From Lonepinella koalarum (GTDB lineage: Bacteria; Pseudomonadota; Gammaproteobacteria; Enterobacterales; Pasteurellaceae): 64,000 nt of DNA. The notes below the pieces were generated by a model. The model searched no databases, was not told the DNA's origin, and saw only the letters and a list, made by a program, of their open reading frames with translations. The stretch covers positions 620,001-684,000 of the forward strand of contig NZ_CP170642.1 of NCBI RefSeq assembly GCF_042926695.1, written 5' to 3'. Of the stretch, positions 53,665 to 62,189 are shown piece by piece; within the stretch, counting starts at the first letter, position 1; every line of letters starts with the position of its first letter. A program made the position numbers and the translations under genes.

Positions 53665-53961
53665 ATGATTGACAATGAAGACTATGAATTTATTACATTA
53701 TCAGATCTTCTCGCTAAAAAAATGCAAAACCCTGCCTTTGCTGCAGAATATAAACGGCTAGAAGAACAAGAACAACTTATGGCGAGCTTAAAAGCACAAC
53801 GAGAAGCTCAAAATCTTACACAAAAAGATATTGCTGAAAAAACGGGGATGAAAATACAAAATGTGAGCCGCTTAGAACGTGGCTTGGTTCGTCCAACTTT
53901 GGATACACTTTCGCGTTATGCCAATGCGTTGGGTGGTCGGATTGAGTTTGTATTGAATTAA
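53665..53961 (+). CDS. higA: HigA-type antitoxin (XRE family)
   Basis: A 98-residue antitoxin with a C-terminal helix-turn-helix (LTQKDIAEKTGMKIQNVSRLE). The N-terminal half is acidic and helical and should bind the toxin. The end (TLSRYANALGGRIEFVLN) is typical of HigA/XRE antitoxins. It probably represses its own operon. The DUF1294 gene starts 2 bp after its stop and may be co-transcribed. Confidence 0.88.
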   Translation: MIDNEDYEFITLSDLLAKKMQNPAFAAEYKRLEEQEQLMASLKAQREAQNLTQKDIAEKTGMKIQNVSRLERGLVRPTLDTLSRYANALGGRIEFVLN

Positions 53962-53963
53962 GT

Positions 53964-54242
53964 ATGCTTTATTTCTTTTTAATCTATCTCGCGGTGGTGA
54001 ATATCACCGCGTATTTTTTAATGGGAGAAGATAAAAAACGTGCCAAAAATAAACAATGGCGAATTGAAGAATTGGTTTTCTTTACCCTTTGTTTTATTGG
54101 TGGGTTTATCGGTGTGCATTTAGGTATGCAACATTTTCAGCATAAGACGCAACACTGGCAATTTAAATTAGCGGTGTCATTAAGTGCGGTGCTTTTTTTG
54201 ATTATTTTACCGCTGTTATTTTGGTTTCGGCTGAAAAGTTAA
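53964..54242 (+). CDS. DUF1294 family small membrane protein
   Basis: A 92-residue protein with three hydrophobic segments and the DUF1294 landmarks YLAVVNITAYFLMGEDKKRAKN, WRIEE and LCFIGGFIGVHLGMQHFQHKTQH. Some relatives carry an N-terminal cold-shock domain, which is absent here. The function is unknown. An exact uptake signal (54182-54190) is in its C-terminal part. Confidence 0.82.
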   Translation: MLYFFLIYLAVVNITAYFLMGEDKKRAKNKQWRIEELVFFTLCFIGGFIGVHLGMQHFQHKTQHWQFKLAVSLSAVLFLIILPLLFWFRLKS

Positions 54243-54360
54243 ATTATTTCCCCTCTCTTCATTTTTTCTTAATACTTATCTGTTTTAATTTCTCTCAACA
54301 AAGTGATGCTACCGTGTAGTGCTTTGTATGGTTAAAGGTTATATTGAAAAGGAAAGGAAG

Positions 54361-54909
54361 ATGAAAAAAAATGTCATTCAACAAACCAGTATCGCTACCT
54401 TACTAGGTTTATCTATTTTAGCCGGGGCAAATTTTGTCCAAGCGGAAACCGCACCAGAATCACAGACCACTTTAGATCCTGTGGTGGTGCAAACAAAAGC
54501 CAGAGCGCCAGCATATCGCGGACAAGGTGCAGATCATGGCAATAGAATGGCTGAAAATCGCCCTAATGATGAACGTCCGTACGGTGGATTTATGCCAACT
54601 AAAACTACACAAGTGGCGGATGCGGCAAAATGGCAAGATGATCAACCAATCATCTTAATTGGTCATATTATTAAACAAGTGGGTAAAAAAGACTTCGTAT
54701 TTAAAGATAGTTCAGGCGAATTAACTTTAGAGATTGATCGTAAAGCCATGCGTGGCTTAATTACGCCAGAAGATAAAGTCAAGATCGTGGCAGAGGTGGA
54801 CAAATCTTGGGGTAAAACCGAAGTGGAAGCCTTTGTGGTGGAAAAAGTCAGAGCTAGACCAGAGGGCAAGCCGTCAGGTAAGCCAACCGATGCCGATAAA
54901 GCGGAATAA
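54361..54909 (+). CDS. ygiW: YgiW/YdeI-type BOF-fold periplasmic protein
   Basis: A 182-residue exported protein of the bacterial OB-fold (BOF) family. A signal peptide (about residues 1-28) is followed by an unusually long spacer of about 50 residues, including LDPVVVQTKARAPAY, and then the BOF domain from TKTTQVADAAKWQDDQ to TEVEAFVVEKV. The C-terminal tail is Pro/Lys-rich. The usual length is about 130. It precedes qseBC as ygiW does in E. coli and Aggregatibacter. A terminator hairpin lies between it and qseB. Confidence 0.85.
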   Translation: MKKNVIQQTSIATLLGLSILAGANFVQAETAPESQTTLDPVVVQTKARAPAYRGQGADHGNRMAENRPNDERPYGGFMPTKTTQVADAAKWQDDQPIILIGHIIKQVGKKDFVFKDSSGELTLEIDRKAMRGLITPEDKVKIVAEVDKSWGKTEVEAFVVEKVRARPEGKPSGKPTDADKAE

Positions 54910-54917
54910 TTTTCTAT

Positions 54918-54944
54918 AAAAAGCGACATTCAGGTCGCTTTTTT
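54918..54944 (+). terminator. Terminator between ygiW and qseB
   Basis: A 10-bp stem (AAAAAGCGAC with GTCGCTTTTT), a 6-nt loop and a T-run. It may be partial, since ygiW-qseBC are co-transcribed in relatives. Confidence 0.8.
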
Positions 54945-54988
54945 GTTATGCTAACAACAGAAATCAACAACAAACTGCGGTGTAATTT

Positions 54989-55669
54989 ATGCGAATTTTA
55001 GTCATTGAAGATGATCCCTTAATTGGTAATGGGTTAAATATAGGTTTGACCAAATCAGGCTTTTTAGTGGATTGGTTTACTGACGGTAAAACAGGTTTTG
55101 AGGCGATTAAAGCAGCGGATTATGATGCGGTCGTATTAGATTTGACCTTGCCGAAAATGGATGGTTTGGTTATTTTGCAGCAATGGCGAGCGGATAATCA
55201 AGATGTCCCCATTTTAATTTTAACCGCGCGGGATACCTTAAATGAACGGGTTACTGGCTTGCAACGTGGGGCGGATGATTATTTATGTAAACCCTTTGCA
55301 CTTGCTGAAGTGGTGGCGCGTTTGCAAGCGTTAATTCGCCGTCGTTATGGACAGACTAATCCGATTATGGAATATGGGGCGGTGAAGTTTAATCCGACCC
55401 ATCACCAAGTGTTTTTAAATGAACAAGAGATTTCGTTGACTACGCGAGAATATAAGTTACTCGAGTTGTTTATGCTCAATCAAAAACGGGTACTAAGTCG
55501 TACCTTTATAGAAGAAAAATTATATAGCTGGGATGATGATGTGAGCAGTAATGCCCTTGAAGTCCACATGTATAATTTGCGTAAGAAATTAGGCAAACAA
55601 TTTATTCGTACCGTGCATGGTGTGGGTTATGCTTTAGGAAAACAGGATGAAATTACGACCAAAGAATAG
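54989..55669 (+). CDS. qseB: OmpR-family response regulator QseB
   Basis: A 226-residue two-component regulator. The receiver domain has the acidic pocket (IEDDPLIGNG), the phosphoacceptor in VVLDLTLPKMDG and the Lys in YLCKPFAL. The OmpR-type winged helix follows (LTTREYKLLELFMLNQKRVLSR and VHMYNLRKKLG). It overlaps qseC by 23 bp. QseBC respond to catecholamines or iron in various hosts; the signal here is unknown. A variant uptake signal is at 54973, just before the start. Confidence 0.92.
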   Translation: MRILVIEDDPLIGNGLNIGLTKSGFLVDWFTDGKTGFEAIKAADYDAVVLDLTLPKMDGLVILQQWRADNQDVPILILTARDTLNERVTGLQRGADDYLCKPFALAEVVARLQALIRRRYGQTNPIMEYGAVKFNPTHHQVFLNEQEISLTTREYKLLELFMLNQKRVLSRTFIEEKLYSWDDDVSSNALEVHMYNLRKKLGKQFIRTVHGVGYALGKQDEITTKE

Positions 55670-57020
55670 TTTACGCCTACGTTTAATTTCGATTTTATCG
55701 TTAACCGCTTTAATTATCTGGGGCATTTCTACCAGTATTGCGTGGTTTGAAGCACGTAAAGAAGTGGATGAACTGTTTGATGCGCAACAGATTTTATTGG
55801 CAAAACGGTTAGCTACATCGAATTTACATCAAATTTTAATGGAACGCCAAAGACGTGGCGGATTTCGACCTTTTCATAGACGGAAACCCCGTTATGATGA
55901 TGATGCCTTAGCCTTTGCGGTGTTTACCCGTGACGGTGACTTGCTGTTGGGTGATGATGCAAAGGGGGAAAACTTTATTTTTGCCCCCGTACGTGGATTT
56001 TCAGTGACCACCTTGGCGGGGAACGATGACGATAAATGGCGCATTTTTTGGTTGCCATCGGAAGATCGTAGTTTAATCGTCGCGGTGGGACAGCAGCTTA
56101 AATATCGTGGTGGCTTGATTCATGATATGGTGTTTAAGCAAATGTGGGTATGGATTGCCGGCTTGCCATTGTTAATTGGCTTGATGATTTTATTGATTGG
56201 ACGCGAATTAAAAGCGATTAATCAAGTGGGGCGACAAATGCGACAACGTTCACCGGACGAGCATCAACCTATTGATACGCAAAATTTACCCGATGAAGTG
56301 CTGCCTTTAGTACAAGGATTAAATGGATTTTTTGACCGCACTTCCAACATGTTAACACGAGAACGACGCTTTACGTCAGATGCGGCTCATGAGTTACGCA
56401 GCCCATTAGCGGGCTTACGGATTCAAGCAGAAATTGCACAAATGGTGGGGGATGATACTAAATTAAGAGAGGAAGCCTTAACCAATCTCACCCAAGGTAT
56501 TGATCGCGCAACCCAAGTGATTGAACAGTTACTCACCTTATCTCGGCTAGATAATCTCCAACAATTAGATGAATTGGAAGCGATTGATTGGCAAAACTTA
56601 ATTAGCTCGGTAATAAGTGATTTGTATTTTTCTGCCCAACAGAAACAGATTGAATTGCTTTTTGAAACCCGCGCAGTGCCAGCACAACGCCAAGGACAAA
56701 CCTTATTGTTATCTTTAATGTTACGTAATGTTATTGATAATGCCATTAAATATTGTCCGGACCATAGCCAAGTAAAAGTGCGGTTAGAAAAAAACGCTAT
56801 TTACATTGAAGATAATGGCGGTGGGGTAAGTCAAGCGGATTTAGATAAACTCGGTGAACGTTTTTATCGTCCGGCAGGGCAAAATGAAAAAGGTAGCGGC
56901 TTGGGATTATCCATTGTCAAACGCATTGCAGCATTACATCATATCAAGGTACGATTTGAAAATAGGCAAGATTTGGCTCACAAAAATGCTGGCTTGCGTA
57001 TTATTTTTCAATTAAATTAA
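55647..57020 (+). CDS. qseC: Sensor histidine kinase QseC
   Basis: A 457-residue membrane kinase. TM1 lies at about residues 11-32, the periplasmic domain runs to about 165, TM2 is IAGLPLLIGLMILLIG, and the kinase core has the phosphoacceptor His in SDAAHELRSPLAGLRIQAE, then NVIDNAIKYCPD, EDNGGGV and GSGLGLSIVKRI. The periplasmic domain carries a strongly basic patch (RQRRGGFRPFHRRKPRY) directly followed by acidic residues. The DYRED iron-binding motif reported for relatives is not seen. Confidence 0.92.
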   Translation: MKLRPKNSLRLRLISILSLTALIIWGISTSIAWFEARKEVDELFDAQQILLAKRLATSNLHQILMERQRRGGFRPFHRRKPRYDDDALAFAVFTRDGDLLLGDDAKGENFIFAPVRGFSVTTLAGNDDDKWRIFWLPSEDRSLIVAVGQQLKYRGGLIHDMVFKQMWVWIAGLPLLIGLMILLIGRELKAINQVGRQMRQRSPDEHQPIDTQNLPDEVLPLVQGLNGFFDRTSNMLTRERRFTSDAAHELRSPLAGLRIQAEIAQMVGDDTKLREEALTNLTQGIDRATQVIEQLLTLSRLDNLQQLDELEAIDWQNLISSVISDLYFSAQQKQIELLFETRAVPAQRQGQTLLLSLMLRNVIDNAIKYCPDHSQVKVRLEKNAIYIEDNGGGVSQADLDKLGERFYRPAGQNEKGSGLGLSIVKRIAALHHIKVRFENRQDLAHKNAGLRIIFQLN

Positions 57021-57114
57021 TCACATTTTTGGCTTCATTTGAGCTTGTTTTTGGGGCAATGGAGTACTGATAAAGGCTGCTTTGTATATAAATTAATCTC
57101 TTTATTGTGAAAAA

Positions 57115-57130
57115 TGTGATCTTTGTCACT
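57115..57130 (+). promoter_or_regulatory. CRP-like site upstream of the porin gene
   Basis: TGTGATCTTTGTCACT matches TGTGA-N6-TCACA at 9 of 10 positions. It lies about 160 bp before the porin start, in a 267-bp intergenic region that otherwise shows only AT-rich sequence and a TTGACG (57158-57163). Confidence 0.6.
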
Positions 57131-57287
57131 TTTTATATAAAATATTGTCTTTTCTGATTGACGAGAATTTCTTTCTTTGGCAATATGGTCTAGCTTTTAA
57201 AAAAGTGAGATTTGACAGTTTTAAATTTAAAAAGTTCAAATCTTGGTTGTATATAACAATAATCCTGATACAAAGAAGGAAAACATT

Positions 57288-58355
57288 ATGAAAAAAACAT
57301 TAGTCGCACTAGCAGTGGCTGCCACAGCCGCTACAGCAGTAAGCACAGCAAACGCTGCCACCATTTATGAACAAGACGGTACAAAAATTGAATTAAGTGG
57401 TTCATTACGTTTGTACTTAGGTCGTTTTGCAGACGATCAACGTGGTGATTTAAGAGATGACGGTTCTCGTGTTATCTTCAAAGCAAGCCATGATTTAGGT
57501 AACGGTCTATCTGGTTTTGCTGGGTATGAGTTACGTTTTGATGGTGGCGATGAGAAAACTAAAAATACTTTTGGTAATCCAGATACCAGACATTTATATG
57601 CAGGTTTCAAACATCAAGATATTGGTGCGTTAAGCTTTGGTCGTCAATTATTAAATATTGATGATGTGCTTGATGATGGTGCGTATGCGAACTCTGCTGC
57701 GTTATATCCAGTTTCAACAAGAGATTACAAAGTGGTTAAATTCCGTTCTGTAGAGTGGAATGGTCTTAGCTTCGGTTTAGATTACATCTTTGGTGATAGT
57801 AATAAAAATCGTTCAACAACGGGTAATATCTTCGATCAAGATGGTAATCATTTAACTGATCTTAAAAATGGTTATTCAGCATCTTTATTCTATAATTATG
57901 ACATCTCCGATAATCAATCACTTAAGTTAGCAGCAACCTATCTTCAACGTGACTATGATGATGTACGAACCACATCAACAACAGCAAAAGAACGTTTCTG
58001 GTTAGCCCATGCTGCTTATAGCTATGGTCCATTCTACATCGCAGCGAACTATGGTCAAGAAAATAACAAATCTGATTATACTGGCAAGGTAAAAACACGT
58101 TATTCTTTAGTTGATTTAAGCTATCAAGTTATCGATCCTTCTCGTGTGTATGCACAATGGGAACGTTATGAAACAAAAACAGATAAACTTCAAAATCAAT
58201 ATTTAGTCGGTGTTGACTATAAATTGCACAAAAATGTAATTACTTATGTTGAATATGCACACAAACGTACTAAAGATTGGGATGATAACGGTCTTGTTGA
58301 ACCAACAACCAAAAAAGACAATGTTTATGGTGTAGGTTTACGTGTATTCTTCTAA
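57288..58355 (+). CDS. General porin (OmpP2/OmpH type)
   Basis: A 355-residue outer-membrane porin of the Gram-negative porin family, expected to form a 16-stranded trimeric barrel. The signal peptide (KKTLVALAVAATAATAVSTANA) is clear, mature sequence begins ATIYEQDGTK, and amphipathic strands continue to a C-terminal phenylalanine (GVGLRVFF), the outer-membrane assembly signal. An RBS (AAGGAAAA) lies 6 bp before ATG 57288. A strong terminator follows. No repeat tract of the kind that varies loop length is seen. Confidence 0.93.
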   Translation: MKKTLVALAVAATAATAVSTANAATIYEQDGTKIELSGSLRLYLGRFADDQRGDLRDDGSRVIFKASHDLGNGLSGFAGYELRFDGGDEKTKNTFGNPDTRHLYAGFKHQDIGALSFGRQLLNIDDVLDDGAYANSAALYPVSTRDYKVVKFRSVEWNGLSFGLDYIFGDSNKNRSTTGNIFDQDGNHLTDLKNGYSASLFYNYDISDNQSLKLAATYLQRDYDDVRTTSTTAKERFWLAHAAYSYGPFYIAANYGQENNKSDYTGKVKTRYSLVDLSYQVIDPSRVYAQWERYETKTDKLQNQYLVGVDYKLHKNVITYVEYAHKRTKDWDDNGLVEPTTKKDNVYGVGLRVFF

Positions 58356-58382
58356 TCAATAGATTAGTCAAGTTATTGAAAG

Positions 58383-58408
58383 ACCCGAACATTGAGTTCG
58401 GGTTTTTT
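58383..58408 (+). terminator. Rho-independent terminator after the porin
   Basis: A perfect 8-bp GC-rich stem (ACCCGAAC with GTTCGGGT), loop ATTGA and a T-run. Confidence 0.92.
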
Positions 58409-58449
58409 GTTGCCTCGTACGTGAGTGCGGGGCAGTGTATACGCCCCCA

Positions 58450-59253
58450 TCACCACTCTCTCTCCCAAGCCCGATCATCCAACACATGTTCAAAATGGCT
58501 TTCCACTAACCGCTTGGTAATATCACTTTTCGGATGGCTAAATAAATTTCTGGTTGAACCGTATTCCACTACTAACCCCTTATCCATTACAAGTACCTGA
58601 TCTGCAATATGCTTCACAAAACCTAAATGTTGACTGACATAAATATAAGCAACGCCACGACGTTCTTGTACGTTTAGCATTAAATTGGTCAATTGGGTTT
58701 TAACGGACGCATCTAAGGTGCCAATAGTATCATCGGTAATAATAATCTGTGGTTCAAGAATCAAGGCTTGAGCAAAAGCAATACGTTGTTTTTGGCTGGC
58801 AGAAAGAGTGTGGATTTTTACATTAGTATGATCGGGATAAAGACCGACTAAACGTAAGGTTTCAAAGATTTTCTCATTCCGTTGTTGTTCATTCAGATTG
58901 GTCCCTAATTTTAAAGGCATATCTAGAATCTGCCCGATATTTAAGCGTGGATTAAAGGCAGAGTTAGGATCTTGCATCAGCATTCGGATACGTTTGGAGC
59001 GATATTGATAATCGCCAAAGGTGAGGGGTTTGCCGTCTAATACAATTTGCCCTGATGTGGGGCGAGTGATACCCACAATCATTTTTGCCAGAGTTGATTT
59101 ACCAGAGCCGTTATTTCCAATAATGGCTAAGGTTTGTTTGCGTGCTAGGCTAAAACTGACATCTTGCACAGCGTGAAAGGTATCTGATCCAAACAAACCT
59201 TGATGTTCTTTAAAGGATTTGGATAAATCGTTAACGTCTAAAAGTGCGGTCAT
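58450..59253 (-). CDS. sapF: Sap ABC transporter ATP-binding protein SapF
   Basis: A 267-residue ABC ATPase, last gene of sapABCDF. Walker A is GNNGSGKSTLAKM; the signature region is TLSASQKQRIAFAQAL, a divergent form; Walker B is PQIIITDDTIGTLD, also divergent with Asp-Asp in place of Asp-Glu. The Sap importer confers resistance to antimicrobial peptides and takes up haem in nontypeable H. influenzae. The start carries a uptake signal within the first codons (59242-59250). Confidence 0.93.
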   Translation of the reverse strand: MTALLDVNDLSKSFKEHQGLFGSDTFHAVQDVSFSLARKQTLAIIGNNGSGKSTLAKMIVGITRPTSGQIVLDGKPLTFGDYQYRSKRIRMLMQDPNSAFNPRLNIGQILDMPLKLGTNLNEQQRNEKIFETLRLVGLYPDHTNVKIHTLSASQKQRIAFAQALILEPQIIITDDTIGTLDASVKTQLTNLMLNVQERRGVAYIYVSQHLGFVKHIADQVLVMDKGLVVEYGSTRNLFSHPKSDITKRLVESHFEHVLDDRAWEREW

Positions 59254-59270
59254 TTTTCTTCCGTTTTATT

Positions 59271-60332
59271 TTATTCATCATGGTGTTGTACAGGCATATC
59301 TACGTTTAATATCAATGGATTGACGGTTTCTTTAATTGCATCATTTTCACGTAAATTCAGTGGATGATGACAGGCAAATTGGTGTTGTTTAATGCGACGT
59401 AATGGGGGTTTATTCACGCAATCTTTTTGAGCAAAAGGACAACGTGGACCTAAGCGACATCCCATAGGCATATGTTCTAACAAGGGTACACTACCGCGCA
59501 GGGTACTCAAACGGCTTTTAAATGGCAACGGTTGACTGAAATCGGGGGTAGCATGTAACAATGACGCGGTATAAGGATGAAAAGGATTTTCCAGTACGCT
59601 TTCCTTTGGTCCTGTTTCAGTATTTTGTCCACAATATAACACAGTGAGACTGTCACACCATTTACTAATTTCCGCAATATCATTGCTGGCGAATAAAATA
59701 GTCATGCCATTATTTTTATTCATACTGGAAAGCAAGCGAAAGATCTGTAACTGAGTTGTGGGTTCTAATGAATTAGTCGGTTCATCAGCAATTAATAAGC
59801 GTGGTTGATTCGCCACCGCAATGGCAATCATCACTTTTTGCCCTTCCCCTTCCGTGATTTCTTTTGGGTAGCTGTTCATAATGTCTTTATGTTCTTTGAT
59901 CCCTACGCGGTGCAATAATTCAATGGCACGGCGTTTTTTCCAGCCAAACCATTTCCACCAATGTCCTTTGAATGTCCAAGATGGAATATTTTGCATAATT
60001 TGTTTACCGATCTTACGGCTTGGATCAAGGTACGTGAGAGGTTCTTGATAAATCATTGAGATCGCTTTGCCAACCAGTTTACGTCGTTTATAAGGGCTGA
60101 GTTTTAACAGTTCCACATCATCAAAACGAAAACGATCGGCGGTGATAATCCAGTTATCTTTAAAAACGTTACAAATCACTTTCGCGATCAGGCTTTTACC
60201 CGAGCCAGTTTCGCCCACTAAACCACAAATTTCGCCTTCATCAAGGGTTAAATTAACGTTATCCACCAATCTAATTCGCCCTTGTGAGGTCGGAATTTCA
60301 ATACAAAGATTACGAATATCTAATAATGCCAT
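59271..60332 (-). CDS. sapD: Sap ABC transporter ATP-binding protein SapD
   Basis: A 353-residue ABC ATPase. Walker A is GETGSGKSLIAKV, the signature is EITEGEGQKVMIAIA (divergent from LSGGQ), Walker B is PRLLIADEPTNSLEP, and the C-terminal oligopeptide-transporter extension has Cys residues (GCRLGPRCPFAQKDC), as in DppD/OppD. SapD also supports Trk potassium uptake in E. coli. It is 8 bp from sapC, in the same operon. Confidence 0.95.
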   Translation of the reverse strand: MALLDIRNLCIEIPTSQGRIRLVDNVNLTLDEGEICGLVGETGSGKSLIAKVICNVFKDNWIITADRFRFDDVELLKLSPYKRRKLVGKAISMIYQEPLTYLDPSRKIGKQIMQNIPSWTFKGHWWKWFGWKKRRAIELLHRVGIKEHKDIMNSYPKEITEGEGQKVMIAIAVANQPRLLIADEPTNSLEPTTQLQIFRLLSSMNKNNGMTILFASNDIAEISKWCDSLTVLYCGQNTETGPKESVLENPFHPYTASLLHATPDFSQPLPFKSRLSTLRGSVPLLEHMPMGCRLGPRCPFAQKDCVNKPPLRRIKQHQFACHHPLNLRENDAIKETVNPLILNVDMPVQHHDE

Positions 60333-60340
60333 GCCTGCTC

Positions 60341-61228
60341 CTATTCATAATATTTGTTGATGGCTTTACATAAGCCATTGCCAAATAACATCACGACCAA
60401 CATCGAAAGAATAATTGACACTCCGGGTAAAATGACGGTCCAAGGGGCGAGATAGATAAGTTCTAAACTATCTCGAATCATCGCTCCCCATTCAGGTGTT
60501 GGGCGTTGAGCTCCTAAGGCAATAAAACTTAAGGCACTGATTTCCATTAATGTCACTGAAAAGGAGCGGATAATTTCTTGAATATAACGAACACTGATAT
60601 TCGGTAAAATCGTTTCTTTCAGTAATACTGTGTTAGAAATACCTTCCAGTTGTAACACTAGCACATATTCTTTTTTGAGCTCTTGATGTACCGCTTGATA
60701 GATTTCATGAATAAAGTGAGGTAATAAAGCCAGTAAAATAGCTAACATGGCATTTGGTAAACTCGGTTCCATTAAAGTTGCAATCACGATACTAATTAAT
60801 AAAATTGGAATGGACAAAAAGGCATCCAGAAAATGTCCGAGTATGCGAGATTTTAACCCCGTTGACATGCCCGCCATAATGCCTAACAGTCCGCCGATAA
60901 TAGCAACAAAAAACACTACAATCACTGTACTACCGAAAGTATAGGTCACGCCATTAAGCAAGCGACTAAACAAATCCCGCCCGAGATCATCGGTACCGAA
61001 AAAGTAGATAACTTTCCCTGCACTATTCCAAGAAGGGGGAGTTAATTCTTCGCCTACAAATTGCATATCGCTACTATAAGGGGCTAACCAAGGGGCGAAA
61101 ATAGCGATGAATAATAAGGCGACCGAGGTATAAAAACTAAATAAGGCAACACGATTTTTACGGAATAAGCGCCAAATTTGACTTAAGGTATCGCTGTCAC
61201 GGAATTCATAGGGTTCTTTATCGAGCAT
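60341..61228 (-). CDS. sapC: Sap ABC transporter permease SapC
   Basis: A 295-residue permease of the DppC family with about six hydrophobic segments. FGTDDLGRDLFSRLLNG near the N-terminus and the EAA-like cytoplasmic loop (LQLEGISNTVLLKETILPN) that contacts the ATPase are visible. It overlaps sapB by 11 bp. Confidence 0.94.
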   Translation of the reverse strand: MLDKEPYEFRDSDTLSQIWRLFRKNRVALFSFYTSVALLFIAIFAPWLAPYSSDMQFVGEELTPPSWNSAGKVIYFFGTDDLGRDLFSRLLNGVTYTFGSTVIVVFFVAIIGGLLGIMAGMSTGLKSRILGHFLDAFLSIPILLISIVIATLMEPSLPNAMLAILLALLPHFIHEIYQAVHQELKKEYVLVLQLEGISNTVLLKETILPNISVRYIQEIIRSFSVTLMEISALSFIALGAQRPTPEWGAMIRDSLELIYLAPWTVILPGVSIILSMLVVMLFGNGLCKAINKYYE

Positions 61229-62189
61229 TATTTAGCCATCCTTTTTTGCCAAAGGGATCAAGTAAAAATAAACCAAATTCGGCTAGAATATTCACTGCCA
61301 TAATAAATAAACCGATAATAATTACCCCCACCGCAACACTGTTATAATCTTGTTGATTCATGGCTAAAATTAACCAGCGCCCAATTCCCGGCCAAGCGAA
61401 AGTCGTTTCTATCAGCATTGACAAGGCTAATGTAAACGTAATCAAGCGTGGTAACGCGGGAATTAATATCGGCAACGTGTTGCGACAGACATAACGATGT
61501 AAAATAGTCAAATTTGACCAGCCACGAGCCATGGAAAATTTTACATAGTTTTGTGATAAAATCCATTCTGTACGTCGTTGCACTAATTTTGTGATTTCCA
61601 TAGTGGGGGAAATGGCTAACACGAGAGTTGGCAAAGCCAAATGTTGAAATACATTTTGAATAATTTTAATTCGATAAGGTACATTGACTAACCACACATC
61701 AATAGCGGTAAAACCAGTGACAGGGGGGATTTCATAGAGCACATTATATTGTCCGACAGCAGAAATTTCCCAACCATAGATCGCCGCAAAATAGAGCAAA
61801 ATTGGCGCAACCCAAAATACGGGTACGGACACCCCAAAAGACGATAAGCCACTGATTGCTTTGCCATAAAACCGATTTTTATTAAATGCACCGACAATCC
61901 CTAACGGTACGCCGAATAAAAATGCCAATACAATTGCAAAGAAACAAAGTTCTAAGGTGGGAGGAAAAACGGTAAAAATTGCAGAATTGAGCGAATCGCC
62001 ACCATTATAAGTAATGCCTAAATCACCTTTAAGCAAACTTCCCACATAACTCACATAACCAGAAAAAAAGTACGGTTGAGAAAATGAAATATTGGATGGA
62101 TCACGCATAAAAATGCTGTAGCTCACCAATGACAACAAAAACAGGTTAATAAAGATCAGAAAAATACGGCGACAGAAAGCGTATATCAT
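61218..62189 (-). CDS. sapB: Sap ABC transporter permease SapB
   Basis: A 323-residue permease of the DppB family with about six hydrophobic segments. The EAA loop reads FSMARGWSNLTILHRYVCRNTLP, within the usual C-terminal half, and ETTFAWPGIGRWLILAM is the conserved C-terminal block. It overlaps sapA by 4 bp and sapC by 11 bp. Confidence 0.94.
   Translation of the reverse strand: MIYAFCRRIFLIFINLFLLSLVSYSIFMRDPSNISFSQPYFFSGYVSYVGSLLKGDLGITYNGGDSLNSAIFTVFPPTLELCFFAIVLAFLFGVPLGIVGAFNKNRFYGKAISGLSSFGVSVPVFWVAPILLYFAAIYGWEISAVGQYNVLYEIPPVTGFTAIDVWLVNVPYRIKIIQNVFQHLALPTLVLAISPTMEITKLVQRRTEWILSQNYVKFSMARGWSNLTILHRYVCRNTLPILIPALPRLITFTLALSMLIETTFAWPGIGRWLILAMNQQDYNSVAVGVIIIGLFIMAVNILAEFGLFLLDPFGKKGWLNNAR

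Noticed and set aside
58420..58450. A third full copy of the 23-bp repeat arm after the porin
   Set aside because: Only about ten bases (GTATACGCCCC) match; no partner arm is found, so it is at most a fragment.
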